This document shows, piece after piece, positions 54,168 through 62,773 of a DNA stretch of 64,000 nt (position 1 is the first letter of the stretch; each line of letters starts with the position of its first letter). Source of the stretch: Metabacillus flavus (GTDB lineage Bacteria > Bacillota > Bacilli > Bacillales > Bacillaceae); contig NZ_JAGVRK010000001.1 of assembly GCF_018283675.1 (NCBI RefSeq), forward strand, positions 2,294,001-2,358,000, in the 5' to 3' direction. Made by a program: the position numbers and the translations under genes. The notes beneath the pieces are model-generated. The model was not told where the DNA came from and did no database searches. It saw only the letters and a program-made list of their open reading frames with translations.

Positions 54168-54863
54168 TCATCCCGTTTTCTTTACAGTCCGGCGCTCGAT
54201 TTTCTTCTGCTGCTCTCCGACTATGAGACGCTGTATGTAAATCCCTGGAGTGTGGATTTGATCCGGTTCAATGTATCCGGTCTCAACAAGCTCCTCCGTC
54301 TCTGCGATCGTAATTTTACCGGCTGCTGCAATCATTGGATTGAAATTACGCGCGGTCTTATTGTAGATGAGGTTCCCCATTTTATCAGCCCGGTACGCTC
54401 TTACAAGGCTGAAGTCAGCTGCGAGCGCTTCTTCCAGAACATATTCTTTTCCATGAAAGGATCTTGTTTCTTTTCCTTCCGCTACCTCGGTTCCATATCC
54501 TGCCGGAGTAAAAAAGGCCGGAATTCCCGCTCCGCCTGCACGGATCTTTTCGGCTAGTGTTCCCTGCGGAAGAAGCTCGACTTCCAGTTCTCCTGCAAGA
54601 ACCTGGCGTTCAAATTCCTTATTCTCACCGACGTAAGAGCTGATCATCTTCTTTATCTGCTTGTTTTTCAGCAGCAATCCAAGACCCCAGTCATCCACAC
54701 CGCAGTTGTTCGAAATAACCGTCAAATCTTTTACACCCGTTTCAGCTAAAGCCAAAATTAAGTTCTCGGGAATCCCGCAAAGACCGAATCCTCCGACCAT
54801 TAAGACCGCACCATCACGGATATCCTCTACTGCCTTTAAAGAAGAATGATAAACCGGCTTCAT
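54168..54863 (-). CDS. scoA: 3-oxoacid CoA-transferase subunit A
   Basis: A 231-residue CoA-transferase subunit with the family 1 signature [18 protein letters not shown] near the N-terminus and [20 protein letters not shown] in the middle (shown in part). It pairs with ScoB. It starts 13 bp downstream of the thiolase gene with GGGAGG upstream, so the three genes form one operon. Confidence 0.92.
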   Translation of the reverse strand: MKPVYHSSLKAVEDIRDGAVLMVGGFGLCGIPENLILALAETGVKDLTVISNNCGVDDWGLGLLLKNKQIKKMISSYVGENKEFERQVLAGELEVELLPQGTLAEKIRAGGAGIPAFFTPAGYGTEVAEGKETRSFHGKEYVLEEALAADFSLVRAYRADKMGNLIYNKTARNFNPMIAAAGKITIAETEELVETGYIEPDQIHTPGIYIQRLIVGEQQKKIERRTVKKTG

Positions 54864-54876
54864 CCCATTCCCTCCC

Positions 54877-56067
54877 TTAGTTTACGTTCTCAACGATTGT
54901 CGCAACGCCCTGACCGCCGCCAATGCACAATGTCGCGAGGCCTTTTTTAGATCCTCTCCGCTTCATTTCATGAATCAGGGTAACAAGGATTCTCGTACCG
55001 CTCGCTCCAATCGGATGTCCAAGAGCAATGGCTCCTCCATTGACGTTTAAAATCTCTTTATTAAAATGAAGCTCTTTATCCACCGCCAGCGTCTGCGCTG
55101 CAAATGCCTCATTCGCTTCAATTAATTCAATTTCGGAAAGCTCAACGCTCGCCCGTTCCAGCGCTTTTTTCACCGCTTTGACCGGCCCGATGCCCATAAT
55201 GCTCGGGTCCACACCAGCGTTTCCGTTGGCTAAAATTTTTACAAGAGGTTTTACGCCCAGCTCTTCAGCTTTCTCGCGGCTCATCACCACCACCGCAGCT
55301 GCTCCATCGTTAATACCCGACGCATTTCCCGCGGTAACGCTTCCATCCTTCTTGAACGCAGGACGCAGCTTGCCAAGACCTTCTGCCGTTGTCCCTTCCC
55401 GCGGATATTCATCCGTATCAAAAATAACGGGATTTCCTTTTCGCTGCGGAATGCTGACGGACACAATCTCATCCTTAAATGTTCCTTCCTTAATGGCGCG
55501 TACCGCTTTCCCCTGGCTTTCTGCGGCAAACTGGTCCTGTTCTTCTCTCGTAATGCTATATTGATCAGCCAGATTTTCAGCTGTCATTCCCATATGGTAA
55601 TTATTGAACACACAAGTCAAACCGTCAGAGGTCAGGCTGTCTACAAGCTTTTGATCGCCCATACGGAAACCATCCCGTGCGCCTTTAATCAAATAAGGAG
55701 CCTGGCTCATATTTTCCATTCCGCCTGCTACAATGACATCCGCTTCCCCAGCTGCGATTGCCTGGAATGCAAGATGGACAGCTTTTAATCCGGATCCGCA
55801 TACTTTATTTATGGTCATGGATGGAATATCCTCTGGCAATCCGGCTTTCATTGCAGCCTGTCTGGCAGGGTTCTGGCCGATTCCTGCCTGCAGAACATTT
55901 CCCATAATGACTTCATCTACATGCTCCGCAGGCACTCCGGCTCTTTCCAATGCATCTTTAATGACGATGCCTCCAAGCTCAGGTGCTGAAACCCCCTTAA
56001 GTGCACCTCCAAAGCTTCCCAAAGCCGTTCTTACTGCGCTTACGATTACGATTTCTATTGCATTCAT
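54877..56067 (-). CDS. Acetyl-CoA C-acetyltransferase (thiolase II)
   Basis: A 396-residue thiolase. Nucleophile Cys in [15 protein letters not shown] near residue 88; the active-site His and second Cys in [17 protein letters not shown] and [14 protein letters not shown]. It interconverts two acetyl-CoA and acetoacetyl-CoA. The ATG at 56067 has AAGGGG at good spacing. First gene of an operon with scoAB, where it would split acetoacetyl-CoA made by the CoA-transferase. Similar B. subtilis genes are mmgA and yhfS; orthology is not decided. Confidence 0.94.
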   Translation of the reverse strand: MNAIEIVIVSAVRTALGSFGGALKGVSAPELGGIVIKDALERAGVPAEHVDEVIMGNVLQAGIGQNPARQAAMKAGLPEDIPSMTINKVCGSGLKAVHLAFQAIAAGEADVIVAGGMENMSQAPYLIKGARDGFRMGDQKLVDSLTSDGLTCVFNNYHMGMTAENLADQYSITREEQDQFAAESQGKAVRAIKEGTFKDEIVSVSIPQRKGNPVIFDTDEYPREGTTAEGLGKLRPAFKKDGSVTAGNASGINDGAAAVVVMSREKAEELGVKPLVKILANGNAGVDPSIMGIGPVKAVKKALERASVELSEIELIEANEAFAAQTLAVDKELHFNKEILNVNGGAIALGHPIGASGTRILVTLIHEMKRRGSKKGLATLCIGGGQGVATIVENVN

Positions 56068-56183
56068 TTTTTCATCCCCTTTGCAAAAATTCCAATACTC
56101 TGAAAATACCATTTGCTTTCCCCTTTATTTTCCTACTAAAATAACAATATGTAAACCCTTACAATTAGAAGGAGGCGCGAAAT

Positions 56184-57095
56184 TTGAACTTTCCCGCAAG
56201 AGCAGATCTCATTGAAGTCGGACCAAGAGACGGGCTGCAAAATGAGAAAAACCTGATTCCGACTGAAAACAAGCTTCAATTTATTAAGGCTTTGAAGGAA
56301 GCAGGCTTTAACGAAATGGAGATTACCTCCTTCGTTTCCCCAAAATGGGTACCTCAGATGGCAGATGCCGAAGAGATTGTGAGATATGGCTCTGCTGCTG
56401 GCAGAAATATCGTTCTGACACCCAATGAAAAAGGGCTTCAAAGAGCATTGGACAATGACTGCCGTGCTGTCGCCTTCTTTGTCGGTGCAAGCAATACATT
56501 TAATCAGAAAAATATTAACCGCACAACAGAGGAAAGCATGAATTCACTCCTTCCGTTAATAGCAAAAACGAAAGATCGCGGACTGTTCATTCGTGCCTGC
56601 ATATCTACATCCTTCTATTGTCCATACGAAGGAAAAATCGAAGAGGAACCTGTTCTTGAAATCTGCCGTCAGTTCGCTGATGCAGGAGTGGATGATTTAA
56701 GTGTTGCCGATACAATCGGAATGGCCAACCCTCAGGAGGTCTACTCCCTCTTTTCCCGCTTAAAGCAGGAATTTCCCGAAACCTTAATCACCGCTCATTT
56801 TCATGATACAAGGGGACTTGGACTAGCGAATGTACTGGCTGCTTTGCAGGCGGGAGTCGACCGGTTCGATACCTCTGCCGGCGGCCTCGGGGGATGTCCC
56901 TTCGCTCCCGGAGCAAGCGGCAATGTGGCGACAGAGGATGTTCTTTACATGCTTCAGGAGATGAAGATCGAAACCGGGATTTCACTTGAGAAGGTTTTAA
57001 AGGCGGTAAACAGCATTGAGCCGTTTCTTAATAAAGCGATTTCCAGCAAGCAATATACGCTATGGAAAGCCCAAACGGCAGAAAAAGCGCAATGA
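56184..57095 (+). CDS. Hydroxymethylglutaryl-CoA lyase
   Basis: A 303-residue TIM-barrel enzyme that cleaves HMG-CoA to acetoacetate and acetyl-CoA. The N-terminal VGPRDGLQNEK holds the metal aspartate, and the signature GGLGGCPFAPGASGN has the catalytic cysteine; HFHDTRG provides metal histidines. The start is TTG at 56184 with AAGGAGG 9 bases upstream. It diverges from the thiolase-scoAB operon; B. subtilis yngG is the likely relative. Product acetoacetate can be activated by ScoAB and split by the thiolase. Confidence 0.95.
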   Translation: MNFPARADLIEVGPRDGLQNEKNLIPTENKLQFIKALKEAGFNEMEITSFVSPKWVPQMADAEEIVRYGSAAGRNIVLTPNEKGLQRALDNDCRAVAFFVGASNTFNQKNINRTTEESMNSLLPLIAKTKDRGLFIRACISTSFYCPYEGKIEEEPVLEICRQFADAGVDDLSVADTIGMANPQEVYSLFSRLKQEFPETLITAHFHDTRGLGLANVLAALQAGVDRFDTSAGGLGGCPFAPGASGNVATEDVLYMLQEMKIETGISLEKVLKAVNSIEPFLNKAISSKQYTLWKAQTAEKAQ

Positions 57096-57099
57096 TGCA

Positions 57100-57130
57100 T
57101 CGACACTCTCAGGGGGTGTCTTTTTTTTTA
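57100..57130 (+). terminator. Terminator of the HMG-CoA lyase gene
   Basis: GACACTCTC and GGGGGTGTC halves form a short hairpin followed by nine T. Confidence 0.8.
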
Positions 57131-57214
57131 GCACATTGAGGAGGACGTATTATTTTTAATCTTTTCAGCATACATGTAAAATGTGACAAAAACCTTTTAA
57201 AGGGGGAAAAACCA

Positions 57215-58135
57215 ATGAAGAAGCTTGTAATCGGACTTGGTGCAGCCCTCTCTTACATCGTTTCTGTCGGGTTCTTTTTCACTCATATGATGATGTATTC
57301 GAAAAAGAAAACGGATGAAGAGATAATCGAAAAGGAAAAACTCGGCGGCCATTTTGTCCAAAAGGATTTCGATGAGCTTGAGAAGAGGAACGTGAGCATT
57401 CCTTCCAGGTTTGGGTACAGCATTAAGGGCTATCTGATCGCTCCTTACAAAGAGAAAAAATTTGTCATCGTCAGCCATGGTGTCACGATGAACCGGTATA
57501 ATTCCATTAAGTATATGAATCTGTTCCTTGACCGGGGCTATAACGTCCTGATTTACGATCACCGGCGGCACGGTGAATCCGGAGGGAAGACAACGAGTTA
57601 CGGATACTATGAAAAATTCGACCTGCGCTCTGCCGTCCATTGGCTGAAGCATCAATACGGCGAGAACATTACCCTCGGTATCCATGGCGAATCTATGGGA
57701 GCTGTGTCCATGCTTCTATACGCAGGCATCCTGGAAGACGGGGCTGATTTCTACATAGCCGATTGCCCATTCGAGGATTTGGAGCAGCTGCTTCTTTACC
57801 GCCTTCAAGCTGAAATCAGTATTCCTAAATGGCTTGTCATGCCAATCGCCCGTCTTTTTCTAAAATGGCGTGACGGGTATAACATGGATGATGTTTCACC
57901 GATAAAAATCATAGACCAAATTCAAAAACCAATCCTATTTATTCACGGAAAAAAAGATGGGACCATTCCCTTTTCCTCTTCCATTCATTTGTATAATCAA
58001 AAAACTGGTTTAAAAAAGATCTATATCGCTGAGAACGCAGAACATGCGATGTCCTATACGAGGAATCAAACTGAGTATAAGCAAAGGATTAAGCTCTTTC
58101 TGCAGGAGAGCGGCATCGATGAAAAGGCTGACTAA
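57215..58135 (+). CDS. yqkD: Alpha/beta hydrolase, YqkD-like, copy 1
   Basis: A 306-residue alpha/beta hydrolase anchored by an N-terminal hydrophobic segment (about 5-28, IGLGAALSYIVSVGFFFTHM). Nucleophile serine in HGESMGAVSM, acid in HGKKDGTIP, histidine in AEHAMSY, and the oxyanion region VSHGVTMNRY. The catalytic domain faces outside or membrane; substrate unknown. AAGGGGG lies 9-10 bases before the ATG. A second copy follows 300 bp later with the same length and motif spacing, a tandem duplication. Confidence 0.9.
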   Translation: MKKLVIGLGAALSYIVSVGFFFTHMMMYSKKKTDEEIIEKEKLGGHFVQKDFDELEKRNVSIPSRFGYSIKGYLIAPYKEKKFVIVSHGVTMNRYNSIKYMNLFLDRGYNVLIYDHRRHGESGGKTTSYGYYEKFDLRSAVHWLKHQYGENITLGIHGESMGAVSMLLYAGILEDGADFYIADCPFEDLEQLLLYRLQAEISIPKWLVMPIARLFLKWRDGYNMDDVSPIKIIDQIQKPILFIHGKKDGTIPFSSSIHLYNQKTGLKKIYIAENAEHAMSYTRNQTEYKQRIKLFLQESGIDEKAD

Positions 58136-58174
58136 GCTGGTCCTTTGGTTGTCCACTTCAGTCAGCTCTGCATT

Positions 58175-58339
58175 TCAATACTTTTCCACTCTTCTGCTTT
58201 CTCTGCGCTTAAACTTTTTATGATAGTATACATACAATCCCGCCCCAAGCAGAAACACGCCTGCAAACACCCAAACCGGATTTCCCCAGTAAAAGACTCC
58301 TTTGACGTAAATGAAATCAGTGTACCGTATTCGGTTAAG
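58175..58339 (-). pseudogene. Possible remnant of a small membrane protein gene
   Basis: On the minus strand an open frame of 54 codons reads ...YVKGVFYWGNPVWVFAGVFL then LGAGLYVYYHKKFKRRESRR and ends EKY-stop, a single hydrophobic helix followed by a basic tail, which looks like real protein. It has no ATG, and the only GTG and TTG codons lie inside the helix, so the 5' end seems lost. It lies between the two yqkD-like genes, on the opposite strand. Confidence 0.35.
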
Positions 58340-58434
58340 TTAATGGACGTACTAAAGAACCCCCTATTTCTTTCTTTTCAATCTATCAATCGTTAAAATA
58401 GATATAGACTAAGTCCTGAATGGAGGATGCATGA

Positions 58435-59352
58435 ATGAAAAAGCTATGGATCGGCCTCGGCATCGCCCTCTCATACATATTCATCGTTGGCTTCTTTTTC
58501 ACGAATATGATGATGTTTATTAAGAAGCGGACCGATGAGGAAATTCTGGAACGCGAAACACTGGACGGGCATTTTATTCAAACGGATTTCGATGAGCTTA
58601 AAAAATCAGAAGTGACGATTCCTTCTAAGTACGGATACGACGTCAAAGGCTACCTCGCCGCACCTTACGAGGAACGCAAATTTGTCATCATCTGCCATGG
58701 TGTTACCGTAAACCGCTACAATTCAGTAAAATACATGAATTTGTTTTTAAAGCGCGGCTACAATGTCCTGATCTATGATCATCGCAGACATGGCGAATCC
58801 GGAGGGAAAACAACAAGCTATGGACATTATGAAAAATTTGATCTGCAGTCTGTTGTCCATTGGCTGAAAAATCAATACGGCCAGGATATTACCTTAGGAA
58901 TCCACGGAGAATCCATGGGATCGGTTACCATGCTTCTTTATGCTGGAATGCTGGAAGACGGTGCTGACTTCTACATTGCGGACTGTCCATTTGACAGCCT
59001 GGAAAAACAGCTGCTCTACCGGCTTAAAGTAGAATTCCGCCTGCCCGGTTTTCTCGTCATGCCGATCGCCCGTCCTTTCATGAAATGGCGAGATGGATAT
59101 TCCCTTAAAGAGGTGTCTCCAATTCAATTCATTGACCGGATTAAGAACCCAGTTCTCTTTATCCATAGCAAAGGCGATGCTTACATTCCATCTGAATCGT
59201 CACAGCTGCTGTATGAGAAGAAAAACGGTGCTAAAAAAATCTACTTTGCTGAAAAAGGCGATCATGCGATGTCATTTACAGAGAATAGGGAAGAGTATGA
59301 GAGGATTTTGGATGAGTTTTTGGAAGAGGCTGTGCAGCATACTACCTATTAA
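58435..59352 (+). CDS. Alpha/beta hydrolase, YqkD-like, copy 2
   Basis: A 305-residue paralogue of the preceding hydrolase, with N-terminal anchor MKKLWIGLGIALSYIFIVGF, nucleophile in HGESMGSVTM, acid in HSKGDAYIP and histidine in GDHAMSF. Long stretches are identical with copy 1 (for example EDGADFYIADCPF and YNVLIYDHRRHGESGGKTTS), but loops differ, so the duplication is not recent. TGGAGG lies 8 bases before the ATG. Confidence 0.88.
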   Translation: MKKLWIGLGIALSYIFIVGFFFTNMMMFIKKRTDEEILERETLDGHFIQTDFDELKKSEVTIPSKYGYDVKGYLAAPYEERKFVIICHGVTVNRYNSVKYMNLFLKRGYNVLIYDHRRHGESGGKTTSYGHYEKFDLQSVVHWLKNQYGQDITLGIHGESMGSVTMLLYAGMLEDGADFYIADCPFDSLEKQLLYRLKVEFRLPGFLVMPIARPFMKWRDGYSLKEVSPIQFIDRIKNPVLFIHSKGDAYIPSESSQLLYEKKNGAKKIYFAEKGDHAMSFTENREEYERILDEFLEEAVQHTTY

Positions 59353-59538
59353 AATAGACCTTTAACGAGTTTATAAATCGGGGTTTTAAGCTAATTTTCT
59401 GCTTAGAACTCTTTTTTTCTTTCTGTCTGCCATATGGGTTTCATGACCGAATTACATTTCGCGATTCCTATTTTCCATATTTTGAGATATAATTCTAACA
59501 GGAACGAATGTTCTTTTATTTTGTTTGGAGGAATTCTA

Positions 59539-60102
59539 TTGAAACCTAACCTCACTTTAGATACACCTGTGCAAGAATTTAAAGACTATTATTGGCTTAA
59601 GGAAGAATTGCAGTCTTTTTGCAGAAAGCATGGATTATCACCCTCTGGTTCCAAATCGGAGCTTTCATCAAGAATTGAACTATTTTTGCAGACAGGGGAG
59701 ATTTTAAAGCCGCTTCGATCTCCTAGGAAAAGAGAGTCCCATAGCCAGCTGAGTCTGGAAACGGTCATCACGGAAAATCATCGCTGCAGTCAGGAAGCAA
59801 GAGTCTTCTTCAAGACGGTGATTGGACCGAAGTTTCATTTTTCCACTTACATACAGAACTATTTTAAAACGCATGCTGGATATACATACAGGGACGCGGT
59901 ATACGCCTGGCATGAAGAAGAGGAGCGGAAAAAGGAGTCCTCTTATAAAACGGCTATTGCCCCTCAATTCGAATACAACCAGTTCACCCGTGACTTTTTC
60001 GCAGATCCTGCAAATAAAGGGAAAACCCGCAAAGAAGCCATTGATGCATGGAATACGGTCAAAAACCTTCCTGGGAGCAATCGTTATAAGAACGGACTGT
60101 GA
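59539..60102 (+). CDS. SAP domain protein with two DUF6434-like repeats
   Basis: A protein of about 187 residues. Residues 10-55 form a SAP-like helix-extended-helix (WLKEELQSFCRKHGLSPSGS), a nucleic-acid-binding fold. Two related modules follow: KFHFSTYIQNYF...YRDAVYAW (about 92-125) and QFEYNQFTRDFF...RKEAIDAW (about 137-175), the pattern of the small domain that often accompanies SAP in Firmicutes. Function unknown, DNA-binding is inferred. The start is TTG at 59539 with TTTGGAGGA 7 bases upstream. Confidence 0.75.
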   Translation: MKPNLTLDTPVQEFKDYYWLKEELQSFCRKHGLSPSGSKSELSSRIELFLQTGEILKPLRSPRKRESHSQLSLETVITENHRCSQEARVFFKTVIGPKFHFSTYIQNYFKTHAGYTYRDAVYAWHEEEERKKESSYKTAIAPQFEYNQFTRDFFADPANKGKTRKEAIDAWNTVKNLPGSNRYKNGL

Positions 60103-60112
60103 TTCGCATTAA

Positions 60113-60150
60113 GCAGGAGAAGCGAATTCGTTTCTCCCTTCTCTATTATT
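60113..60150 (+). terminator. Hairpin after the SAP-domain gene
   Basis: GGAGAAGCGAA and TTCGTTTCTCC form a near-perfect hairpin followed by a moderately T-rich tract (CTTCTCTATTATTCTTT). Confidence 0.6.
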
Positions 60151-60184
60151 CTTTCAAATTTTCCTTGTAAGGAGAGATGATCTC

Positions 60185-61036
60185 ATGTCAATAAAAACCA
60201 TCCTCATCACCGGTGCGTCAAGCGGATTTGGAATGCTCGCTTCCCTTGAATTAGCCAAAAGAGGCCACTTTGTGATTGCAGCTATAAGAAATATGGATAA
60301 ATCAAAGGAACTTATAAAATTAGCAGAGCATAACGGATGTGCAGAAAAGATTACGATCCATTCTCTGGATGTGACCAGTGCAGACTCGATCGAGGCACTC
60401 CAGCAGTTTCTGAAAAAGATCCGAAAGATTGATGTCCTGATCAACAACGCGGGATTTGCCTTCGGAGGGTTCAGTGAGGAAATTACGATGCTTGAGTTTA
60501 AAGAACAATTCGAAACGAATTTCTTTGGTGCCATCGCGGTAACTCAGGCTGTTCTTCCTTTCATGCGCGCCCAGAAAAGCGGAAAGATCATAAACATGAG
60601 CAGCATTAGCGGACTGATCGGCTTTCCGGGTCTGTCCCCTTACGTCTCATCCAAGCATGCACTTGAGGGATTTAGTGAAAGCCTTCGTTTGGAAGTGAAA
60701 CCGTTTGGCATTGATGTCATGCTGATTGAGCCGGGATCCTTTTCAACGAACATTTGGACCACCGGGAAAAAAGTGGCGGAGGTATCAATGGACCCGCATT
60801 CTCCCTACTTTTCTTATATGACAGGAATTGAAAATGAGCTCAAACGAGGAAGCGCAAAATATGGCAATCCAATGGATGTGGTGCAATTAATAACCGTTCT
60901 ATGCGAAAAACGCAGGGTGAATAAGCTCAGATATCCGATTGGAAAGGGAGTCCGGCTAACACTCCTTTTAAAAAGAGTATTGCCTTGGCGTATTTGGGAA
61001 TCCATTATCATACGCAAACTTTTGCCGGAAAAATAA
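60185..61036 (+). CDS. SDR family oxidoreductase (YusZ-like)
   Basis: A 283-residue short-chain dehydrogenase. TGASSGFGMLA is the cofactor loop, NNAGFAFGG the central motif, MSSISG the catalytic Ser and YVSSKHALEGFSESL the Tyr/Lys. The C-terminal extension (about residues 215-283, ending with basic RVLPWRIWESIIIRKLLPEK) is of the kind seen in retinol-dehydrogenase-like SDRs. Substrate unknown. GGAGAG lies 8-9 bases before the ATG. Confidence 0.88.
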   Translation: MSIKTILITGASSGFGMLASLELAKRGHFVIAAIRNMDKSKELIKLAEHNGCAEKITIHSLDVTSADSIEALQQFLKKIRKIDVLINNAGFAFGGFSEEITMLEFKEQFETNFFGAIAVTQAVLPFMRAQKSGKIINMSSISGLIGFPGLSPYVSSKHALEGFSESLRLEVKPFGIDVMLIEPGSFSTNIWTTGKKVAEVSMDPHSPYFSYMTGIENELKRGSAKYGNPMDVVQLITVLCEKRRVNKLRYPIGKGVRLTLLLKRVLPWRIWESIIIRKLLPEK

Positions 61037-61067
61037 AAAAGAACCCGTCCATCATGGGTTCTTTAAG
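61037..61067 (+). terminator. Bidirectional terminator between the SDR and DUF4395 genes
   Basis: AAAAAAGAACCC and GGGTTCTTT pair around GTCCATCAT; A and T runs on both sides serve the convergent genes. Confidence 0.88.
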
Positions 61068-61482
61068 CGCGGCTTGACTGTCTGCGATGGCGGTATTGCT
61101 GCCATTGGAAACGGATAAAGCATCCAATGCAGAAGCCCAGTATTGCTATAAAGGCTGAGAGGGCAACCATTGCCGTAAAAACATAAGCCAGAATCATCCA
61201 ATTCATGACGTAGCCAATATAGCCAAGAGCAAGACAGCTAACGGCTATCGCCTGGTTAAACTGCTGCTGATCAAAATCCTCCGGAATGTATGCGGATGCC
61301 GGTTTTCTAAGAAACAGTCCGGCCGTCTTCATGACCGGATTAAATTTAAAAATCAAGCCCATCAATCCTGCTGCTAACGGTATAAGCAGTATCCATCCCC
61401 ATCCAGTAAGCCATGCTGCTAAAACAGAAAGTACGATGAACCATTGATTGGTCATAACGAGAGGTTTCGGAATGGTTTTCAT
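61063..61482 (-). CDS. DUF4395 membrane protein
   Basis: A 139-residue protein with about four transmembrane segments arranged as two hairpins (QWFIVLSVLAAWLTGWGWIL; AIAVSCLALGYIGYVMNWMI) and a C-terminal GFCIGCFIRFQWQQYRHRR. The CIGC motif after the last helix and the N-terminal NQW are typical of DUF4395, whose members often occur near thioredoxin-like or sulfur genes. Function unknown. AAGGTGG lies 6 bases before the ATG at 61482. Confidence 0.8.
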   Translation of the reverse strand: MKTIPKPLVMTNQWFIVLSVLAAWLTGWGWILLIPLAAGLMGLIFKFNPVMKTAGLFLRKPASAYIPEDFDQQQFNQAIAVSCLALGYIGYVMNWMILAYVFTAMVALSAFIAILGFCIGCFIRFQWQQYRHRRQSSRA

Positions 61483-61516
61483 AAAAACCCACCTTGTCGA
61501 TTGGAATATAAGTATT

Positions 61517-62767
61517 TTACACCATTCTATCCTTTTTGGGAAACTTGCTGTTTTCTTTCTCAAGCTTCAAGTAAACGACAGATCCAGCCAGGGAAAAAAA
61601 GCTCCCCAATATGATTACAGCATGTGTACCTGCCCTTTCAGCCAAAACACCCGCCATAAAGGCCGCGAGCGGCATAAGCGCCCATGTCATAAGCCTGCTT
61701 GTTGCCTGAACTCTCCCCAAAAAGTGATCTGGAGTAAGCTCTTGCCTTATTCCGGCGATACAAGGATTCATCACCGCAGCTGCTGCCGTTCCAACTGCAT
61801 TCAGTATGATCAGCAAAAAGAATTGTTCGGTCAGAGCAAATATAAAAATGGAACACCCGCCTATAAGAGACGAGAGAAATAGAAGCTTTCGATTTGATAT
61901 CCTTTTTTTGAAGAGTCCTGCCGCCATGGCCCCCGCTACCGCGCCAGCTCCGCTAAAAGAGAGCAGCAGTCCGATTTCCCATTCAGAAAGACCAATTGTA
62001 TCTTTTAAATGAAAAATCAGCATCGTCACAAAAAGAGTTGTTCCAACTACAGACAGAAGCAGCGCCATGTTCGTATAAAAAATAGGCTTCGTCTTCATGA
62101 CAAATTGAAAGCCCTCCACTGCATCGTTCCAAAAGGAGCGCTTTACTTTTTGAGAAATAGGAATGGATTTAATCGGGATCAATAATATGGACAAATACGC
62201 GATGAAAAAGCTAACACTGTTGATCAGCAATCCAATACCAGGATTGTACAAGCTTATTACCAGTCCCCCAATGGCCGGTGCCATTAGGACAGATGTGTTA
62301 AGGATCGATGAATTAATGGAATTTACGGCCGGTAAATCGGTTTTTCTTACGAGTTTAGGTATATAGGCAAACTGTGCAGTATGATACACCTGGCTAAAGA
62401 TTCCGATTACAAAAACACCAAAGAACAAATGCCAAATTTCTAAAGCACCAATAAGATGCAGAGTACCCAAGATTCCTGTTAAAAGACATCTCCCTGCATC
62501 ACAGATCAGAAGAAGCCTCCTTCGGTCCATCCGGTCTGCCAGGATCCCTGCTGCCGGCTGAAGGAGTATTGGCAGACGTTCGGCGGCAGCGGCAACCCCC
62601 ATCATTAAAGGCGACCCCGAAAGAGCGAGTACGATCAGCGGTACAGTGATCAAATAGACCTGGTCTCCGAAAAATGAAATAAAATTACCGCTCAAAAGCC
62701 TCAGAATCTCTCTATTTTTCTTCAGCTCCGGTTTTGTGTCCCCGATTACATAAGCACGTTCCCCCAC
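61517..62767 (-). CDS. MFS transporter, putative exporter
   Basis: A 416-residue major facilitator with about twelve transmembrane segments, of the MFS_3/enterobactin-exporter-like class: LSGNFISFFGDQVYLITVPL at the start, AGILADRMDRRRLLLICD as the motif A loop between helices 2 and 3, and GIRQELTPDHFLGRVQATSR between helices 10 and 11. Such proteins export drugs or small metabolites (family knowledge); the substrate is not visible. The start is GTG at 62767 with GGAG 9 bases upstream, 6 bp after the regulator stop, so the two genes form an operon. Confidence 0.85.
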   Translation of the reverse strand: MGERAYVIGDTKPELKKNREILRLLSGNFISFFGDQVYLITVPLIVLALSGSPLMMGVAAAAERLPILLQPAAGILADRMDRRRLLLICDAGRCLLTGILGTLHLIGALEIWHLFFGVFVIGIFSQVYHTAQFAYIPKLVRKTDLPAVNSINSSILNTSVLMAPAIGGLVISLYNPGIGLLINSVSFFIAYLSILLIPIKSIPISQKVKRSFWNDAVEGFQFVMKTKPIFYTNMALLLSVVGTTLFVTMLIFHLKDTIGLSEWEIGLLLSFSGAGAVAGAMAAGLFKKRISNRKLLFLSSLIGGCSIFIFALTEQFFLLIILNAVGTAAAAVMNPCIAGIRQELTPDHFLGRVQATSRLMTWALMPLAAFMAGVLAERAGTHAVIILGSFFSLAGSVVYLKLEKENSKFPKKDRMV

Positions 62768-62773
62768 CCATCT

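Noticed and set aside
58145-58396. Plus-strand open frame between the yqkD-like genes
   Set aside because: No ribosome site; the minus-strand frame in the same place looks more protein-like and was reported instead.
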